Assembly: GCA_900544095.1 (NCBI GenBank)
Contig: UQTV01000002.1
Location: forward strand, 186,001 to 250,000
DNA: 64,000 nucleotides
Source of the DNA: an uncultured Collinsella sp.
GTDB lineage: Bacteria > Actinomycetota > Coriobacteriia > Coriobacteriales > Coriobacteriaceae
Reading direction: 5' to 3'
Below are positions 16,108-24,587 of this stretch, piece by piece (positions within the stretch are counted from its first letter, which is position 1; each line of letters begins with the position of its first letter). Position numbers and translations under genes: made by a program. Below the pieces are notes generated by a model. The model ran no database searches and was not told the origin of the DNA. It saw only the letters and a program-made list of their open reading frames with translations.

Positions 16108-17538
16108 ATGGCTCTTTGGGGCGGTCGTTTTGAGGCGGGCGTGGCCGAGGTCACGCAGGAGTTTGGCGCGTCGCTGCCGGTCGACAAACATCTCTATAAG
16201 CAGGATATCGCCGGCTCTAAGGCGCATGCCAAGATGTTGGTCGCCCAGGGCATCATCAGTGCCGAGGACGAGCAGGCGATTGCCAAGGGCCTGATCGGAA
16301 TCGAACAGGATATCGATGCCGGCAACTTTACCTTCGACATCAACGATGAGGACATTCATATGTCCATCGAGAGCGAGCTGACGCGTCGCATCGGCGAGGC
16401 TGGCAAGCGCTTGCATACTGGGCGTTCGCGCAACGACCAGGTGGCGACCGATACGCGCCTGGGCGTCAAGGCGCTGGCCAAGGAGCTCATGGAGGCCAAT
16501 CTTGAGCTGCGCCATGTGCTGGTGGATGCGGCCAAGAAGTACGACAAGGTGATTCTGCCGGGCTACACGCATATGCAGCACGCTCAGCCCGTGCTGCTCT
16601 CGCATCATCTGCTGGCGTATTTCTGGATGTTCGCGCGCGACTTTACGCGCCTGAAGGCCGCCTTTGATGCCGCCGACAACTGCCCGCTTGGTGCTGCCGC
16701 GCTTGCCGGTACGAGCTATCCGCTCGATCGCCAGATGACGGCTGCCGAACTTGGCTTTGCGGGCGTGATCCCCAACTCGCTCGATGCGGTTTCCGACCGT
16801 GATTTCCTGCTCGATCTGCATTACGCCGGATCCGTCATGGCGATGCACCTGTCGCGTCTTTCCGAGGAGATCGTGCTGTGGTCGAGCTCCGAATTTGGCT
16901 TTATCACGCTTTCAGACTCCTACTCCACCGGCTCGTCTATCATGCCGCAGAAGAAGAACCCCGACTTTGCCGAGCTTATCCGCGGCAAGAGCGGTCGCGT
17001 GTACGGCAACCTGGTGCAGCTGCTGGTAACCATGAAGGGCTTGCCGCTTGCTTATAACAAGGACTTGCAGGAGGACAAGGAGGGCGCGCTCGATACCGCC
17101 CATACGCTCATGCAGTGCCTGTCCGTTATGGCCGGAATGATTTCGACTTGGACCGTCAACGAGGATGCCATGGCGCGCGAGTGCGGCGTGGGGCACCTTG
17201 CCGCCACCGATGTTGCCGATTACCTGGCCAAGCGTGGCCTGCCGTTCCGCGAGGCACATGCCGTGGTGGGCCATCTGGTCCTGATGTGCGAGAAGCGCGG
17301 CTGCAATCTTGAGGACCTGCCGTTTGAGGTGTTCCAGGAGGCAAGCCCGCTCTTTGAGCGCGACATTACCGAGGCGCTCGACATCCCGTCGATTGTCGCC
17401 GCGCGCACGACCGAGGGCGGCACCGCCCCTGCCGCCGTTGCCGTGCAGCTTGATCGCGCCGAGGCACAGCTCGTGGCTGACGAGGGTGTGTTTGGGTCAC
17501 TGACTAAGGTCGTCGAGATGGGCCACGGGGTAAAGTAG
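16108..17538 (+). CDS. argH: Argininosuccinate lyase
   Basis: The 476-residue fumarase-superfamily enzyme releases arginine and fumarate from argininosuccinate. It shows the superfamily signature GSSIMPQKKNPD near residue 280, the ArgH blocks HTGRSRNDQVATD and GYTHMQHAQPV, and the N-terminal LWGGRF. The start follows GAAAGGAG. It completes the last step of arginine synthesis next to argG; earlier arg genes are not in the window. A clear terminator follows. Confidence 0.97.
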   Translation: MALWGGRFEAGVAEVTQEFGASLPVDKHLYKQDIAGSKAHAKMLVAQGIISAEDEQAIAKGLIGIEQDIDAGNFTFDINDEDIHMSIESELTRRIGEAGKRLHTGRSRNDQVATDTRLGVKALAKELMEANLELRHVLVDAAKKYDKVILPGYTHMQHAQPVLLSHHLLAYFWMFARDFTRLKAAFDAADNCPLGAAALAGTSYPLDRQMTAAELGFAGVIPNSLDAVSDRDFLLDLHYAGSVMAMHLSRLSEEIVLWSSSEFGFITLSDSYSTGSSIMPQKKNPDFAELIRGKSGRVYGNLVQLLVTMKGLPLAYNKDLQEDKEGALDTAHTLMQCLSVMAGMISTWTVNEDAMARECGVGHLAATDVADYLAKRGLPFREAHAVVGHLVLMCEKRGCNLEDLPFEVFQEASPLFERDITEALDIPSIVAARTTEGGTAPAAVAVQLDRAEAQLVADEGVFGSLTKVVEMGHGVK

Positions 17539-17589
17539 GGATTTGGCTGAAGCCGTTTTGGCCATTTATTGATAAATCGTTTTCACTTT

Positions 17590-17622
17590 ACGGGCGCCTG
17601 CTGATGTGGGCGCCCGTATTTT
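17590..17622 (+). terminator. Terminator after argH
   Basis: ACGGGCGCC and GGCGCCCGT (17590-17617) make a nine-pair stem followed by ATTTTGTT. Confidence 0.85.
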
Positions 17623-17923
17623 GTTGCTATGGGGGAGGGGCTTGTCGAGAACTTCTGTAGGACCTTTGGGCAGGTTGTGAAGGGGTTACGTTCGCGGGCG
17701 GCAACCGACCGCCTGCTCTGTTCGATGCGGTTGATGGGCGGTCGGATGGTACTCTAATCGGGCTTCGAAACAGAAGTGACACATATGGAGCGCTTTAATC
17801 AATTGCAACGTTTCAATAAACAGCTTTTTGTTTAACTGCAGCTAAAACTCTGTTACGATGCAGTCCAGGCGGGTGCCGGAATGGGACTTGGGCACGCGCG
17901 AACCTACTTGAAAGGCTACTTTT
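17623..17923 (+). other. Gap between argH terminator and ndk
   Basis: No convincing coding frame is seen. A possible ndk promoter is TTGTTT (17828-17833), a 17-base spacer and TGTTAC (17851-17856). An AAAGG ribosome site lies just before ndk. The middle, about 17690-17740, holds imperfect GGCGG/CCGCC pairing of unclear meaning. Confidence 0.35.
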
Positions 17924-18328
17924 ATGGCTATCGAGAAGACCTTCATCATGATTAAGCCCGACGCCGTGCGCGACCGCAAGATCGGCGAGATCGTTGCTCG
18001 CATTGAGCGCAGCGGCCTTGTCATCGAGCGCATGGAGATGACCACGCTCGAGCGCGCTACCGTCGAGGAGCACTACGCCCATCTGGCCGACAAGCCCTTC
18101 TTTGGCGGTCTCTGCGACTTTATGACGAGCGGTCCGGTCGTCAAGATGGTCGTTTCCGGTCTCTCCGCTGTTGCTAAGATGCGCACCCTCATGGGCGCTA
18201 CCAACCCGCTTGAGGCTGCTCCTGGTACCATCCGCGGCGACTTTGCCGTCGATGTCAACGCCAACGTGATCCACGGCTCCGACTGCCTGGAGAATGCCGA
18301 GATCGAGATCAAGCGCTTCTTTGGCTAA
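17924..18328 (+). CDS. ndk: Nucleoside diphosphate kinase
   Basis: The 134-residue enzyme equilibrates nucleoside tri- and diphosphates through a phosphohistidine. It begins EKTFIMIKPDAV, the family N-terminus with the first nucleotide-contact Lys, and has the active-site NVIHGSD with His117. Length is normal. It is flanked by terminators on the downstream side and appears monocistronic. Confidence 0.97.
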   Translation: MAIEKTFIMIKPDAVRDRKIGEIVARIERSGLVIERMEMTTLERATVEEHYAHLADKPFFGGLCDFMTSGPVVKMVVSGLSAVAKMRTLMGATNPLEAAPGTIRGDFAVDVNANVIHGSDCLENAEIEIKRFFG

Positions 18329-18366
18329 ACCAGCTTTGACTCCTTAAAGCTGTTAGCGTGTGGCTT

Positions 18367-18400
18367 GGGCGCCGCGGAACTCCATCCGCGGCGCCCTTTT
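18367..18400 (+). terminator. Terminator after ndk
   Basis: GGGCGCCGCGGA and TCCGCGGCGCCC form a 12-pair stem followed by TTTTATT. Confidence 0.88.
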
Positions 18401-18414
18401 ATTCCAAAATCTAT

Positions 18415-18455
18415 GCAGGGGCCCGCTCGGATATGTGTTCCGAGCGGGCCCCTGC
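18415..18455 (-). terminator. Hairpin after rpiB
   Basis: GCAGGGGCCCGCTCGG and CCGAGCGGGCCCCTGC form a 16-pair perfect stem just after the rpiB stop on the minus strand, followed there by ATAGATTTTGG. Confidence 0.75.
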
Positions 18456-18479
18456 TGTTAGCTTGTGGCACTGAATAGT

Positions 18480-18947
18480 TTAGGCTTCGTCGACGATCTT
18501 AAGGCCGCGCGTGCGATCGATCTCGTTGAGGAGGTTAACGCGACGCTCGTGACGACCACCCTCAAACTCGGCGTCGAGCCACTCGTCGACAATCATCTTG
18601 GCGAGCTCGGAGCCCACGACGCGGGCGCCAAAGGCGAGCACGTTGGTGTTGTTGTGCATGCGGGAGAGCTTGGCGCTGAAGGGCTCGGAGCATACGACGG
18701 CGCGAACACCTTCGACCTTGTTGGCGGCCAGGCTGATGCCGACGCCGGTACCGCAGATCAGGATACCCAGGTCGACGTCACCGTTGGCCACGGCCTTACC
18801 CACCTTGTAGCCGGCGATGGGGTAATCGAAGCTCTCGGAGGTGTCGGTGCCAAAGTTCACGACCTCGCAGCCGCGCTCCTTCAGGTGCTCGGAGATGATG
18901 TTCTTGAGCTCGACGGCGGCGTGGTCGTTACCGATACCAATCTTCAT
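18480..18947 (-). CDS. rpiB: Ribose-5-phosphate isomerase B
   Basis: The 155-residue protein shows the RpiB/LacAB fold signature: GNDHAA at 6-11, ICGTGVGISLAANK with catalytic Cys65 and the anion loop at 66-71, and MHNNTNVLAFGARV with His98. It interconverts ribose 5-phosphate and ribulose 5-phosphate in the cytoplasm. The N-terminus MKIGIGNDHA reads GND where many relatives have SDH; the catalytic residues are kept. Start follows GAGAGG. It is convergent with ndk. Confidence 0.95.
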   Translation of the reverse strand: MKIGIGNDHAAVELKNIISEHLKERGCEVVNFGTDTSESFDYPIAGYKVGKAVANGDVDLGILICGTGVGISLAANKVEGVRAVVCSEPFSAKLSRMHNNTNVLAFGARVVGSELAKMIVDEWLDAEFEGGRHERRVNLLNEIDRTRGLKIVDEA

Positions 18948-19218
18948 GAGTGGTTCCTCTCTGGTCCGTGCGGCGGAATTGCTAAAGGTTTTACCGCGTT
19001 CGACTGCATGATAGCGCGACTTTTGTGGAAACGCTCGGGCGTTTTTTGGTCAAACGCTTTAGCATGCAACAAGACTAGCTTTTCATGTATTAATGCCGTC
19101 AGTTTGCGCTTGAACGCCGTCCGCCGGAACTTGGGTTGCGGTTTTTGATGCATTGTTATCAAATAAAAGAGCTAATTATTTTCGAGAGCCCTGTCCGTTA
19201 TACAAGTAGGAGATACCT

Positions 19219-20538
19219 ATGCCTGCCGATTCTCTTCGCGATGCCGCGTTTTGCGATGTTTTGAACCGCGAGCTTGTCTGTGCACTCGGCTGCACCGAGC
19301 CCATTGCCGTTGCCTATGCAGCGGCGTTGGCGAGCCAGACGCTTGGTTGCGAACCCGATCATATGGATGTTGCCTGCTCGGGCAACATCATCAAGAACGT
19401 CAAGAGCGTGACCGTGCCCAACTCGGGTGGTATGCACGGTATTGAGGCCGCGGCCGTGCTGGGTGCCGTGGGCGGCGACGCCAAGAGCGCGCTCGAGGTG
19501 CTCGAGAGCGTTAACGATGAAGACCGTGCACGCGTGGTCGAGCTCCTCGCCGACGCCGACTACTGCGATGTGTCGCTTGTCGAGGGCGTGCCCAACCTCT
19601 ACATCAAGGTGACTGCGACGGCCGGGGGCCATACCGCGGTCGTCGAGATTACCGATCACCACACCAATGTCACGTGCCATACGCTCGACGGTATTCCGGT
19701 GTGCGGCAAGTCGGCGGGGGAGTGTGCCGCCTGCGCCGAGCGCGTGGTGGCCGAGCGTGCGGCGGATAAGGCCGACACGCCCATGTCGATTGAGTCCATC
19801 ATTGACTTTATCGAGGACGGCGACATTGAGGACGCCCGCGCTGCCGTTGAGCGTCAGATTGAGCTGAATGGCGCGATCAGTGCCGAGGGCCTTGCGCACG
19901 CTTGGGGCGCCGAGGTGGGTCGTACGCTGCTGGGTGCTCGTGCCGATGACGTCGCCTGCCGTGCCCGTGCCCGTGCGGCCGCCGGGTCCGACGCCCGCAT
20001 GAACGGCTGCGCGCTGCCGGTCGCCATTGTGTGCGGCTCGGGCAATCAGGGCATTACCTGCGCATTGCCCGTCATGGAGTATGCCGAGTACCTGCGTTGC
20101 GACCACGAGCGCCTGGTGCGCGCCGTGATGCTGTCCGATCTGATCGCCGTGCATATCAAGAGCTATATTGGTGCGCTCTCGGCGTTTTGCGGTGCTATTT
20201 GCGCCGCGTGCGGCGCCGGCGCTGCGATTACCTGGCTGTGCGGTGGCACGCGCGAGCAGATTGGCGCGACGGTCTCGAATACGCTCGGTAACGTGGGCGG
20301 CATCGTGTGCGACGGCGCCAAGGCGAGCTGTGCCGCCAAGATCTCGGCTGCCGTCGATGCGGCGATTCTGGGCCATGATATGGCCATGCAGGGTCGCGGC
20401 TTCCGCGCCGGCGAGGGCCTGATCCAAGATACCGTTGAGCAGACAATCGCTAGCATGGGCTACGTAGGCCGTGTGGGTATGAAGGACACCGACGTCGAGA
20501 TCCTCAACATCATGATCGGCAAAACCCAGGTGTGCTAG
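19219..20538 (+). CDS. cyuA: L-cysteine desulfidase / CyuA (UPF0597) family
   Basis: The 439-residue protein carries ALGCTEPIAVAYA at 22-34, GSGNQGITCALPV near 273, and FCGAICAACGAGAA followed by TWLCGG, the Cys-rich block expected to hold a 4Fe-4S cluster. It is homologous to E. coli YhaM/CyuA and to the serine-dehydratase alpha fold. Characterised members break cysteine into pyruvate, ammonia and sulfide. A serine-directed activity cannot be excluded. Start follows GTAGGAG. It ends in a perfect hairpin and is convergent with a HAD gene. Confidence 0.88.
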   Translation: MPADSLRDAAFCDVLNRELVCALGCTEPIAVAYAAALASQTLGCEPDHMDVACSGNIIKNVKSVTVPNSGGMHGIEAAAVLGAVGGDAKSALEVLESVNDEDRARVVELLADADYCDVSLVEGVPNLYIKVTATAGGHTAVVEITDHHTNVTCHTLDGIPVCGKSAGECAACAERVVAERAADKADTPMSIESIIDFIEDGDIEDARAAVERQIELNGAISAEGLAHAWGAEVGRTLLGARADDVACRARARAAAGSDARMNGCALPVAIVCGSGNQGITCALPVMEYAEYLRCDHERLVRAVMLSDLIAVHIKSYIGALSAFCGAICAACGAGAAITWLCGGTREQIGATVSNTLGNVGGIVCDGAKASCAAKISAAVDAAILGHDMAMQGRGFRAGEGLIQDTVEQTIASMGYVGRVGMKDTDVEILNIMIGKTQVC

Positions 20539-20565
20539 TTACGCGGTTTTACCAAACCGCGTAAC
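20538..20565 (+). terminator. Perfect hairpin at the cyuA stop
   Basis: GTTACGCGGTTT and AAACCGCGTAAC form a 12-pair stem with a four-base loop, beginning at the last base of the stop codon. No T run follows. Confidence 0.6.
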
Positions 20566-20570
20566 CAGTC

Positions 20571-20684
20571 GACGCTGCAAACGCCCCTAAGCGGCAATCT
20601 GCCTTTCAATCGTCGGGCATGGCCAGAAGGCCTATGCCCTCCTCTTTCAAGGCACATTGCTCGCTTAGGGGCATTTTCGCTGAC
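20571..20684. repeat. Structured repeat with GACGCTGC / TTTCGCTGAC ends, copy 1
   Basis: Nested stems are outer GCCCCTAAGCG/CGCTTAGGGGC, middle GCAAT/ATTGC and TGCCTT/AAGGCA, and apical GGGCATGGCC/GGCCTATGCCC. The same plan recurs at 23662-23782 and 59720-59834 with different but still paired bases in each stem. Constant single-stranded parts are GACGCTGC, TCAA, TTTC and TTTCGCTGAC. Confidence 0.85.
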
Positions 20685-20727
20685 TTGTGCTCAACCTGCG
20701 GCGATATTTGGTTTGGAGCGAGGGGTC

Positions 20728-21486
20728 CTACGACAGTTCGTGGGCTACTTGGTGCTCGTAGAAGGCCTCGATTACGGCGTTAAAGTCGCGGGCGAAGTCT
20801 TCCATGGTTCCGCGCCAGGTGGCTCGGCTGGGCTTGCCTTGGCCCACAAAGGCGGTTTGGATGCCGCAATCGGGGGACGGGAAGTCGCGTTTGGGATCGT
20901 TGCCCACCATAAGGACCTCGTGTGGCTCGAGCCCCATCACCTGAAGCTGCTCTAGATAGTAGGTAGCATCGGGCTTGCAGCGGGTGGTGTTTCCCATGTG
21001 CGTCACGAGTTCAAAGGGGGCGTCGGCCAGGTCGCCCCAGCCCATGCGGCACTCGATGGCCCCCTGGGGAAAGCTGGGGTTGGTAAAGAGCGCGCAACGC
21101 AGTCCAGCGTCCTGTACGGCCTGGAGCGCGGCGTGCGCGCCCGGCATAGCGTGGGCGTTAATGACATCGTCGTTCTTGTACGGAAGAACTTCGCGGTCAT
21201 AGTAGGTAAACGCCTCGTAGATGAGGGGATCGGAGAGGCAGATCCCGCATCGGCGCTCGACCTCTTCTTGGTAAAACTCAAGATTGGTGCGGTTGTCCGT
21301 GCCGCTGCGGCGATTGGCGTTGAGGTCGACCAGGATGGTGCCGAGGCGTGCCATCGTGCCACCGCGGCTGCGGCGCCCGATATCCGCGAGCATCGAAGAG
21401 ACATCCTTAAAATAGCGAAGGATGAACGCGTTGAGGTTGATGCTAAGAAGCGTTTCGTCCATATCGAAAACGACTGCTTTGAGCAC
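20728..21486 (-). CDS. HAD-family hydrolase (phosphatase)
   Basis: The 252-residue product starts at a GTG (21484-21486) preceded by GAAAGGTG; it begins VLKAVVFDMDETLL, so motif I is immediately N-terminal as usual. ALFTNPSFP supplies motif II, CKPDATYYLEQL the motif III Lys, and MVGNDPKRDFPSPDCG the motif IV acidic pair. The cap is helical. The substrate is unknown. The frame is open for 57 codons further upstream without a ribosome site, so the longer form is less likely. It is divergent from rpsA. Confidence 0.85.
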   Translation of the reverse strand: MLKAVVFDMDETLLSINLNAFILRYFKDVSSMLADIGRRSRGGTMARLGTILVDLNANRRSGTDNRTNLEFYQEEVERRCGICLSDPLIYEAFTYYDREVLPYKNDDVINAHAMPGAHAALQAVQDAGLRCALFTNPSFPQGAIECRMGWGDLADAPFELVTHMGNTTRCKPDATYYLEQLQVMGLEPHEVLMVGNDPKRDFPSPDCGIQTAFVGQGKPSRATWRGTMEDFARDFNAVIEAFYEHQVAHELS

Positions 21487-21641
21487 GCGGGCACCTTTCT
21501 CGAAAAATCGATCTAGAATCGTTGGCTCCGGATACTTTACCCCAAAGCCGAATGCCTGGCTGGTTATCGTCAAGTTGCGGAGACGTGTGTTCATAAGATT
21601 ACGAAAAAGTCTCCACACGAGTAAAAAATCGCAGTTCACGC

Positions 21642-21670
21642 TTGAAATCGAACTCATTTCCCCGTAACCT
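21642..21670 (+). promoter_or_regulatory. Possible rpsA promoter
   Basis: TTGAAA (21642-21647), a 17-base spacer and TAACCT (21665-21670). This leaves a 5' leader of about 125 bases ahead of rpsA. The rest of the 315-base gap between the HAD gene and rpsA holds no coding frame that I can support. Confidence 0.4.
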
Positions 21671-21801
21671 ATACGAACGTGATTGCATAAGCGTCACATT
21701 AGTATCTGTCGGCTCCCGAGTGTTCCTAAACGTTGTGTGCTTGTCGCACCCTTCTGTAGGTCCTAGCAATCGGGGCCCCGTAGTTCGAAAGGGGTCCACC
21801 T

Positions 21802-22968
21802 TTGAGTGAGATTCAGAACTCGTCCATTTTCTCTCTTGACGATGTCAATGAGGAGGAGATGAACAACCTCATCGACGGTACGATTACCGACTTTGATGAG
21901 GGCGATCTCGTTAACGGCACTGTCGTTAAGATCGAGCATGACGAGGTGCTCGTTGACATCGGATTCAAGTCCGAGGGCGTTATCCCGGTCCGCGAGCTGT
22001 CCATCCGCAAGGACGCTAACCCTGCAGACATCGTTGCACTCGGTGATCCCATCGAGGCTCTGGTTCTCCAGAAGGAGGACAAGGACGGTCGTCTGGTCCT
22101 GTCCAAGAAGCGTGCCGAGTACGAGCGTGCTTGGAACCGCATCGAGGAGAAGTTCAACTCCGGCGAGAACGTCGAGGGCGAGGTTATCGAGGTTGTCAAG
22201 GGCGGCCTGATCCTCGACATCGGCCTGCGTGGCTTCCTGCCCGCTTCCCTCGTCGACCTCCGTCGCGTCAAGGACCTCACCTCCTACATGGGCACCCGCA
22301 TCGAGGCTCGCGTCATCGAGATGGACCGCAACCGCAACAACGTCGTCCTCTCCCGTCGCGTCGTGCTCGAGGAGTCCCGTAAGGCCGAGCGCTCCGAGAT
22401 TCTGTCCAAGCTCAAGTCTGGCATGCGTCTCCAGGGCACCGTTTCCTCCATCGTCGACTTCGGCGCCTTCGTCGACCTCGGCGGTATCGACGGCCTCATC
22501 CACATCTCCGAGCTTTCCTGGAACCACGTCAACCATCCTTCCGAGGTTGTCAAGGTCGGCCAGGAGGTCGAGGTCGAGGTTCTCGACGTCGATCTCAACC
22601 GCGAGCGCATCTCCCTGGGTCTCAAGCAGACCACCGAGGATCCGTGGCGCGCACTGGTCAAGAAGTACCCCGTCGGCGCTATCGTCGAGGGCACTGTGAC
22701 CAAGCTTGTCCCGTTCGGCGCTTTCGTCGACCTGGGCGAGGGCATCGAGGGCCTGGTGCACATCTCCGAGATGGCCAACAAGCACGTCGATCAGCCTTCT
22801 CAGGTCACCCATGTTGGCGACAAGGTTCAGGTCAAGGTCATGGAGATCGACCTCGACCGTCGTCGTATCTCCCTGTCCATGAAGTCCGCTGCTGAGACTC
22901 TGGGCGTTGAGATCGAGGTTACTCCGCTGCCTTCCGAGAAGAAGGACGAGGAGACCGACGCCGAGTAA
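21802..22968 (+). CDS. rpsA: 30S ribosomal protein S1
   Basis: The 388-residue protein has four S1 (OB-fold) domains at about 34-104, 121-186, 207-275 and 293-361, the last two with the canonical GAFVDLG-x-GLIHISE and GAFVDLGEGIEGLVHISE. It recruits mRNA to the 30S subunit. The start codon is TTG, six bases after AAAGGGGT. Four domains match short S1 forms in Gram-positive bacteria rather than the six of E. coli. Codon use is strongly biased to C-ending codons, consistent with high expression. A good terminator follows. Confidence 0.95.
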   Translation: MSEIQNSSIFSLDDVNEEEMNNLIDGTITDFDEGDLVNGTVVKIEHDEVLVDIGFKSEGVIPVRELSIRKDANPADIVALGDPIEALVLQKEDKDGRLVLSKKRAEYERAWNRIEEKFNSGENVEGEVIEVVKGGLILDIGLRGFLPASLVDLRRVKDLTSYMGTRIEARVIEMDRNRNNVVLSRRVVLEESRKAERSEILSKLKSGMRLQGTVSSIVDFGAFVDLGGIDGLIHISELSWNHVNHPSEVVKVGQEVEVEVLDVDLNRERISLGLKQTTEDPWRALVKKYPVGAIVEGTVTKLVPFGAFVDLGEGIEGLVHISEMANKHVDQPSQVTHVGDKVQVKVMEIDLDRRRISLSMKSAAETLGVEIEVTPLPSEKKDEETDAE

Positions 22969-22992
22969 ATCGGTTTGACGATCACTTGTTTT

Positions 22993-23028
22993 AAGGGATC
23001 CGTCCGCAATGGACGGGTCCCTTTTTTG
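22993..23028 (+). terminator. Terminator after rpsA
   Basis: AAGGGATCCGTCC and GGACGGGTCCCTT form a strong stem around GCAAT, followed by a run of T. Confidence 0.88.
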
Positions 23029-23292
23029 CATTTGGCGCCGAAATGCGCAATGCTGTCCGGGCTGTCTATTTACTATTGGGTTGTCGATGCATGAAAAATG
23101 CCGACATCCCGCCTCGGGGAGGAGGCGGGAACACACCGAGTAGACGGAGGGGTGCGGAGCGCGGTCGCGTCTCGACTGACGACGTTGCCCATCGACAGGA
23201 CCATTGTAGCGCATGCCGGTTCTTGGTTTATCGTGTCGAACGCTTGCGTTGTGCCATTGCCTGCGGCAACGGTGTGCTACACTCTTGCACTG
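23029..23292 (+). other. Gap ahead of RNase P RNA, with hairpin and promoter
   Basis: A perfect nine-pair hairpin, TCCCGCCTC/GAGGCGGGA, sits at 23107-23130. The rnpB promoter is probably the extended -10 TGCTACACT (TACACT at 23279-23284) with TTGCCT at 23258-23263; its start point would fall at the first base of the RNA. No coding frame is convincing. Confidence 0.45.
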
Positions 23293-23653
23293 CTGAGTGG
23301 GCCAGACGGTCGCGCGATGTGCTGCTTGCAGTACGCGTGAGGAAAGTCCGGGCTCCAGAGGGCGGGATGCCGGCTAACGGCCGGGCGGAGTGATCCGACG
23401 GAAAGCGCCGCAGAAAAGAAGACTCCCACCTGCGCCGCAAGGCGTAAAGGGAAAAGCTGAAACGGTGGTGTAAGAGACCACCAGCGTCGTGGCAACACGG
23501 CGGCTTGGCAAGCCCCATCCGGAGCAAGCGCGAATAGGAACGCTATGGGCCGGCCCGGTCCGCGTTCGGGTAGCGTGCGTGGAGCTGCACGGTAACGTGC
23601 AGACAAGATAAATGACCGTTCACGACAGAACCCGGCTTATAGGCCCGCTCAGC
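23293..23653 (+). ncRNA. rnpB: RNase P RNA (bacterial class A)
   Basis: The region has the universal core segments in order: P1 5' strand CTGAGTGGGCC, then GAGGAAAGTCCGGGCTCC, later GGGTAGCGTGCGTGG-type text and finally ACAGAACCCGGCTTATAGGC with the P1 3' strand GGCCCGCTCAG (23642-23652). Length of about 360 bases suits type A. It is the catalytic RNA that trims tRNA 5' ends. A structured repeat begins within ten bases of its 3' end. Confidence 0.96.
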
Positions 23654-23661
23654 ACTTTGCT

Positions 23662-23782
23662 GACGCTGCGAACCCGTCAGCGCGGCAATCTGCCTTTCAA
23701 GCCTTCGGGCATGACCATAAGGTCAATGCCCTCGTCTTTCAAGGCACCTTGCTCGCGCTGACGGGTTCTCGCTTTCGTTGAC
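23662..23782. repeat. Structured repeat with GACGCTGC end, copy 2
   Basis: Outer stem AACCCGTCAGCGCG/CGCGCTGACGGGTT, middle TGCCTT/AAGGCA, apical GGGCATGACC/GGTCAATGCCC with an ATAA loop. Compared with 20571-20684 the apical GGCC/GGCC pair has become GACC/GGTC, keeping pairing. It directly follows rnpB and may act as its 3' boundary. The right end reads CTCGCTTTCGTTGAC, slightly longer than in the other copies. Confidence 0.82.
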
Positions 23783-23880
23783 GGAATCATAGGTGGCTTC
23801 GTTCTTTTTACCGAGGTTATCGGTACGGTCTTTGCCGTATTATTGAGGCTGTTTGTTGCTTTGCTTGTGTTTGAGGGGCT

Positions 23881-24519
23881 TTGTTGGACAGCTATTTTAC
23901 TCTGCAATCGAATATTGAGGCTTCGGGCGAGTTTGTGGACCGCAAGAGCCGGTTTATTGCCCAGCTGGTGCATATTGAGTCCGAGGATGAGGCGAATGCC
24001 TTTATCGAGATGGTTCGCAAGCGTCATTACGACGCTCGACACAATGTTCCCGCGTGGATTTTGGTCGATGGGCGCGAGCGCCAGAGCGATGATGGTGAGC
24101 CGAGCCGCACGAGCGGCATGCCGACGCTCGAGGTGCTGCGCGGTGCGGGGCTCAAAAAAGTTTGCTGCGTGGTGACGCGCTATTTTGGTGGCACGCTGTT
24201 GGGGCCTGGTGGCTTGGTACGCGCCTATACCGCGGCGACGCAGGCGGCGGTGGCCGCGGCTCAGGAGGCAGGGCAGATCGTTGAGATGACAAGCGTCGTG
24301 CCTGTTGACGTGCATGTGGCCTATCCGCAGTATGAGCAGGTGCTTCGTTTGGCGCAGGATTCGGGTGCCAAGGTTTCGGATACCGATTACGCGGATGCCG
24401 TGACACTTCACCTGGTATTCAAAGCGGGGGAGCAGGAGCAATTTTGCGCCAAGATGCGCGAGCTTATGGCGGGGCGCGAAGAGATCGAGGTCGGCGCTCC
24501 CGAGTTTGCCGAGTTCTAA
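23881..24519 (+). CDS. YigZ / IMPACT family protein (UPF0029)
   Basis: The 212-residue protein shows the IMPACT N-terminal domain: KSRFIAQLVHIESEDEA, RHYDARHNVPAWIL, SDDGEPSRTSGMPTLEVL and VVTRYFGGTLLGPGGLVRAY, then a C-terminal ferredoxin-like UPF0029 domain. Prokaryotic members are of uncertain function, perhaps binding ribosomes or nucleic acid. The start is TTG (23881) after GAGGGGC; no ATG fits the conserved N-terminus. A terminator follows. Confidence 0.92.
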   Translation: MLDSYFTLQSNIEASGEFVDRKSRFIAQLVHIESEDEANAFIEMVRKRHYDARHNVPAWILVDGRERQSDDGEPSRTSGMPTLEVLRGAGLKKVCCVVTRYFGGTLLGPGGLVRAYTAATQAAVAAAQEAGQIVEMTSVVPVDVHVAYPQYEQVLRLAQDSGAKVSDTDYADAVTLHLVFKAGEQEQFCAKMRELMAGREEIEVGAPEFAEF

Positions 24520-24521
24520 CG

Positions 24522-24574
24522 ACGACGGCCGGCGTGCTTTTGGATGGATCCTAAGCGCGCCGGCCGTCGTTTTT
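24522..24574 (+). terminator. Terminator between yigZ and the convergent gene
   Basis: ACGACGGCCGGCG and CGCCGGCCGTCGT make a 13-pair stem, followed by TTTTTC on the plus strand. Confidence 0.85.
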
Positions 24575-24587
24575 CTGTTGCTGCCGT

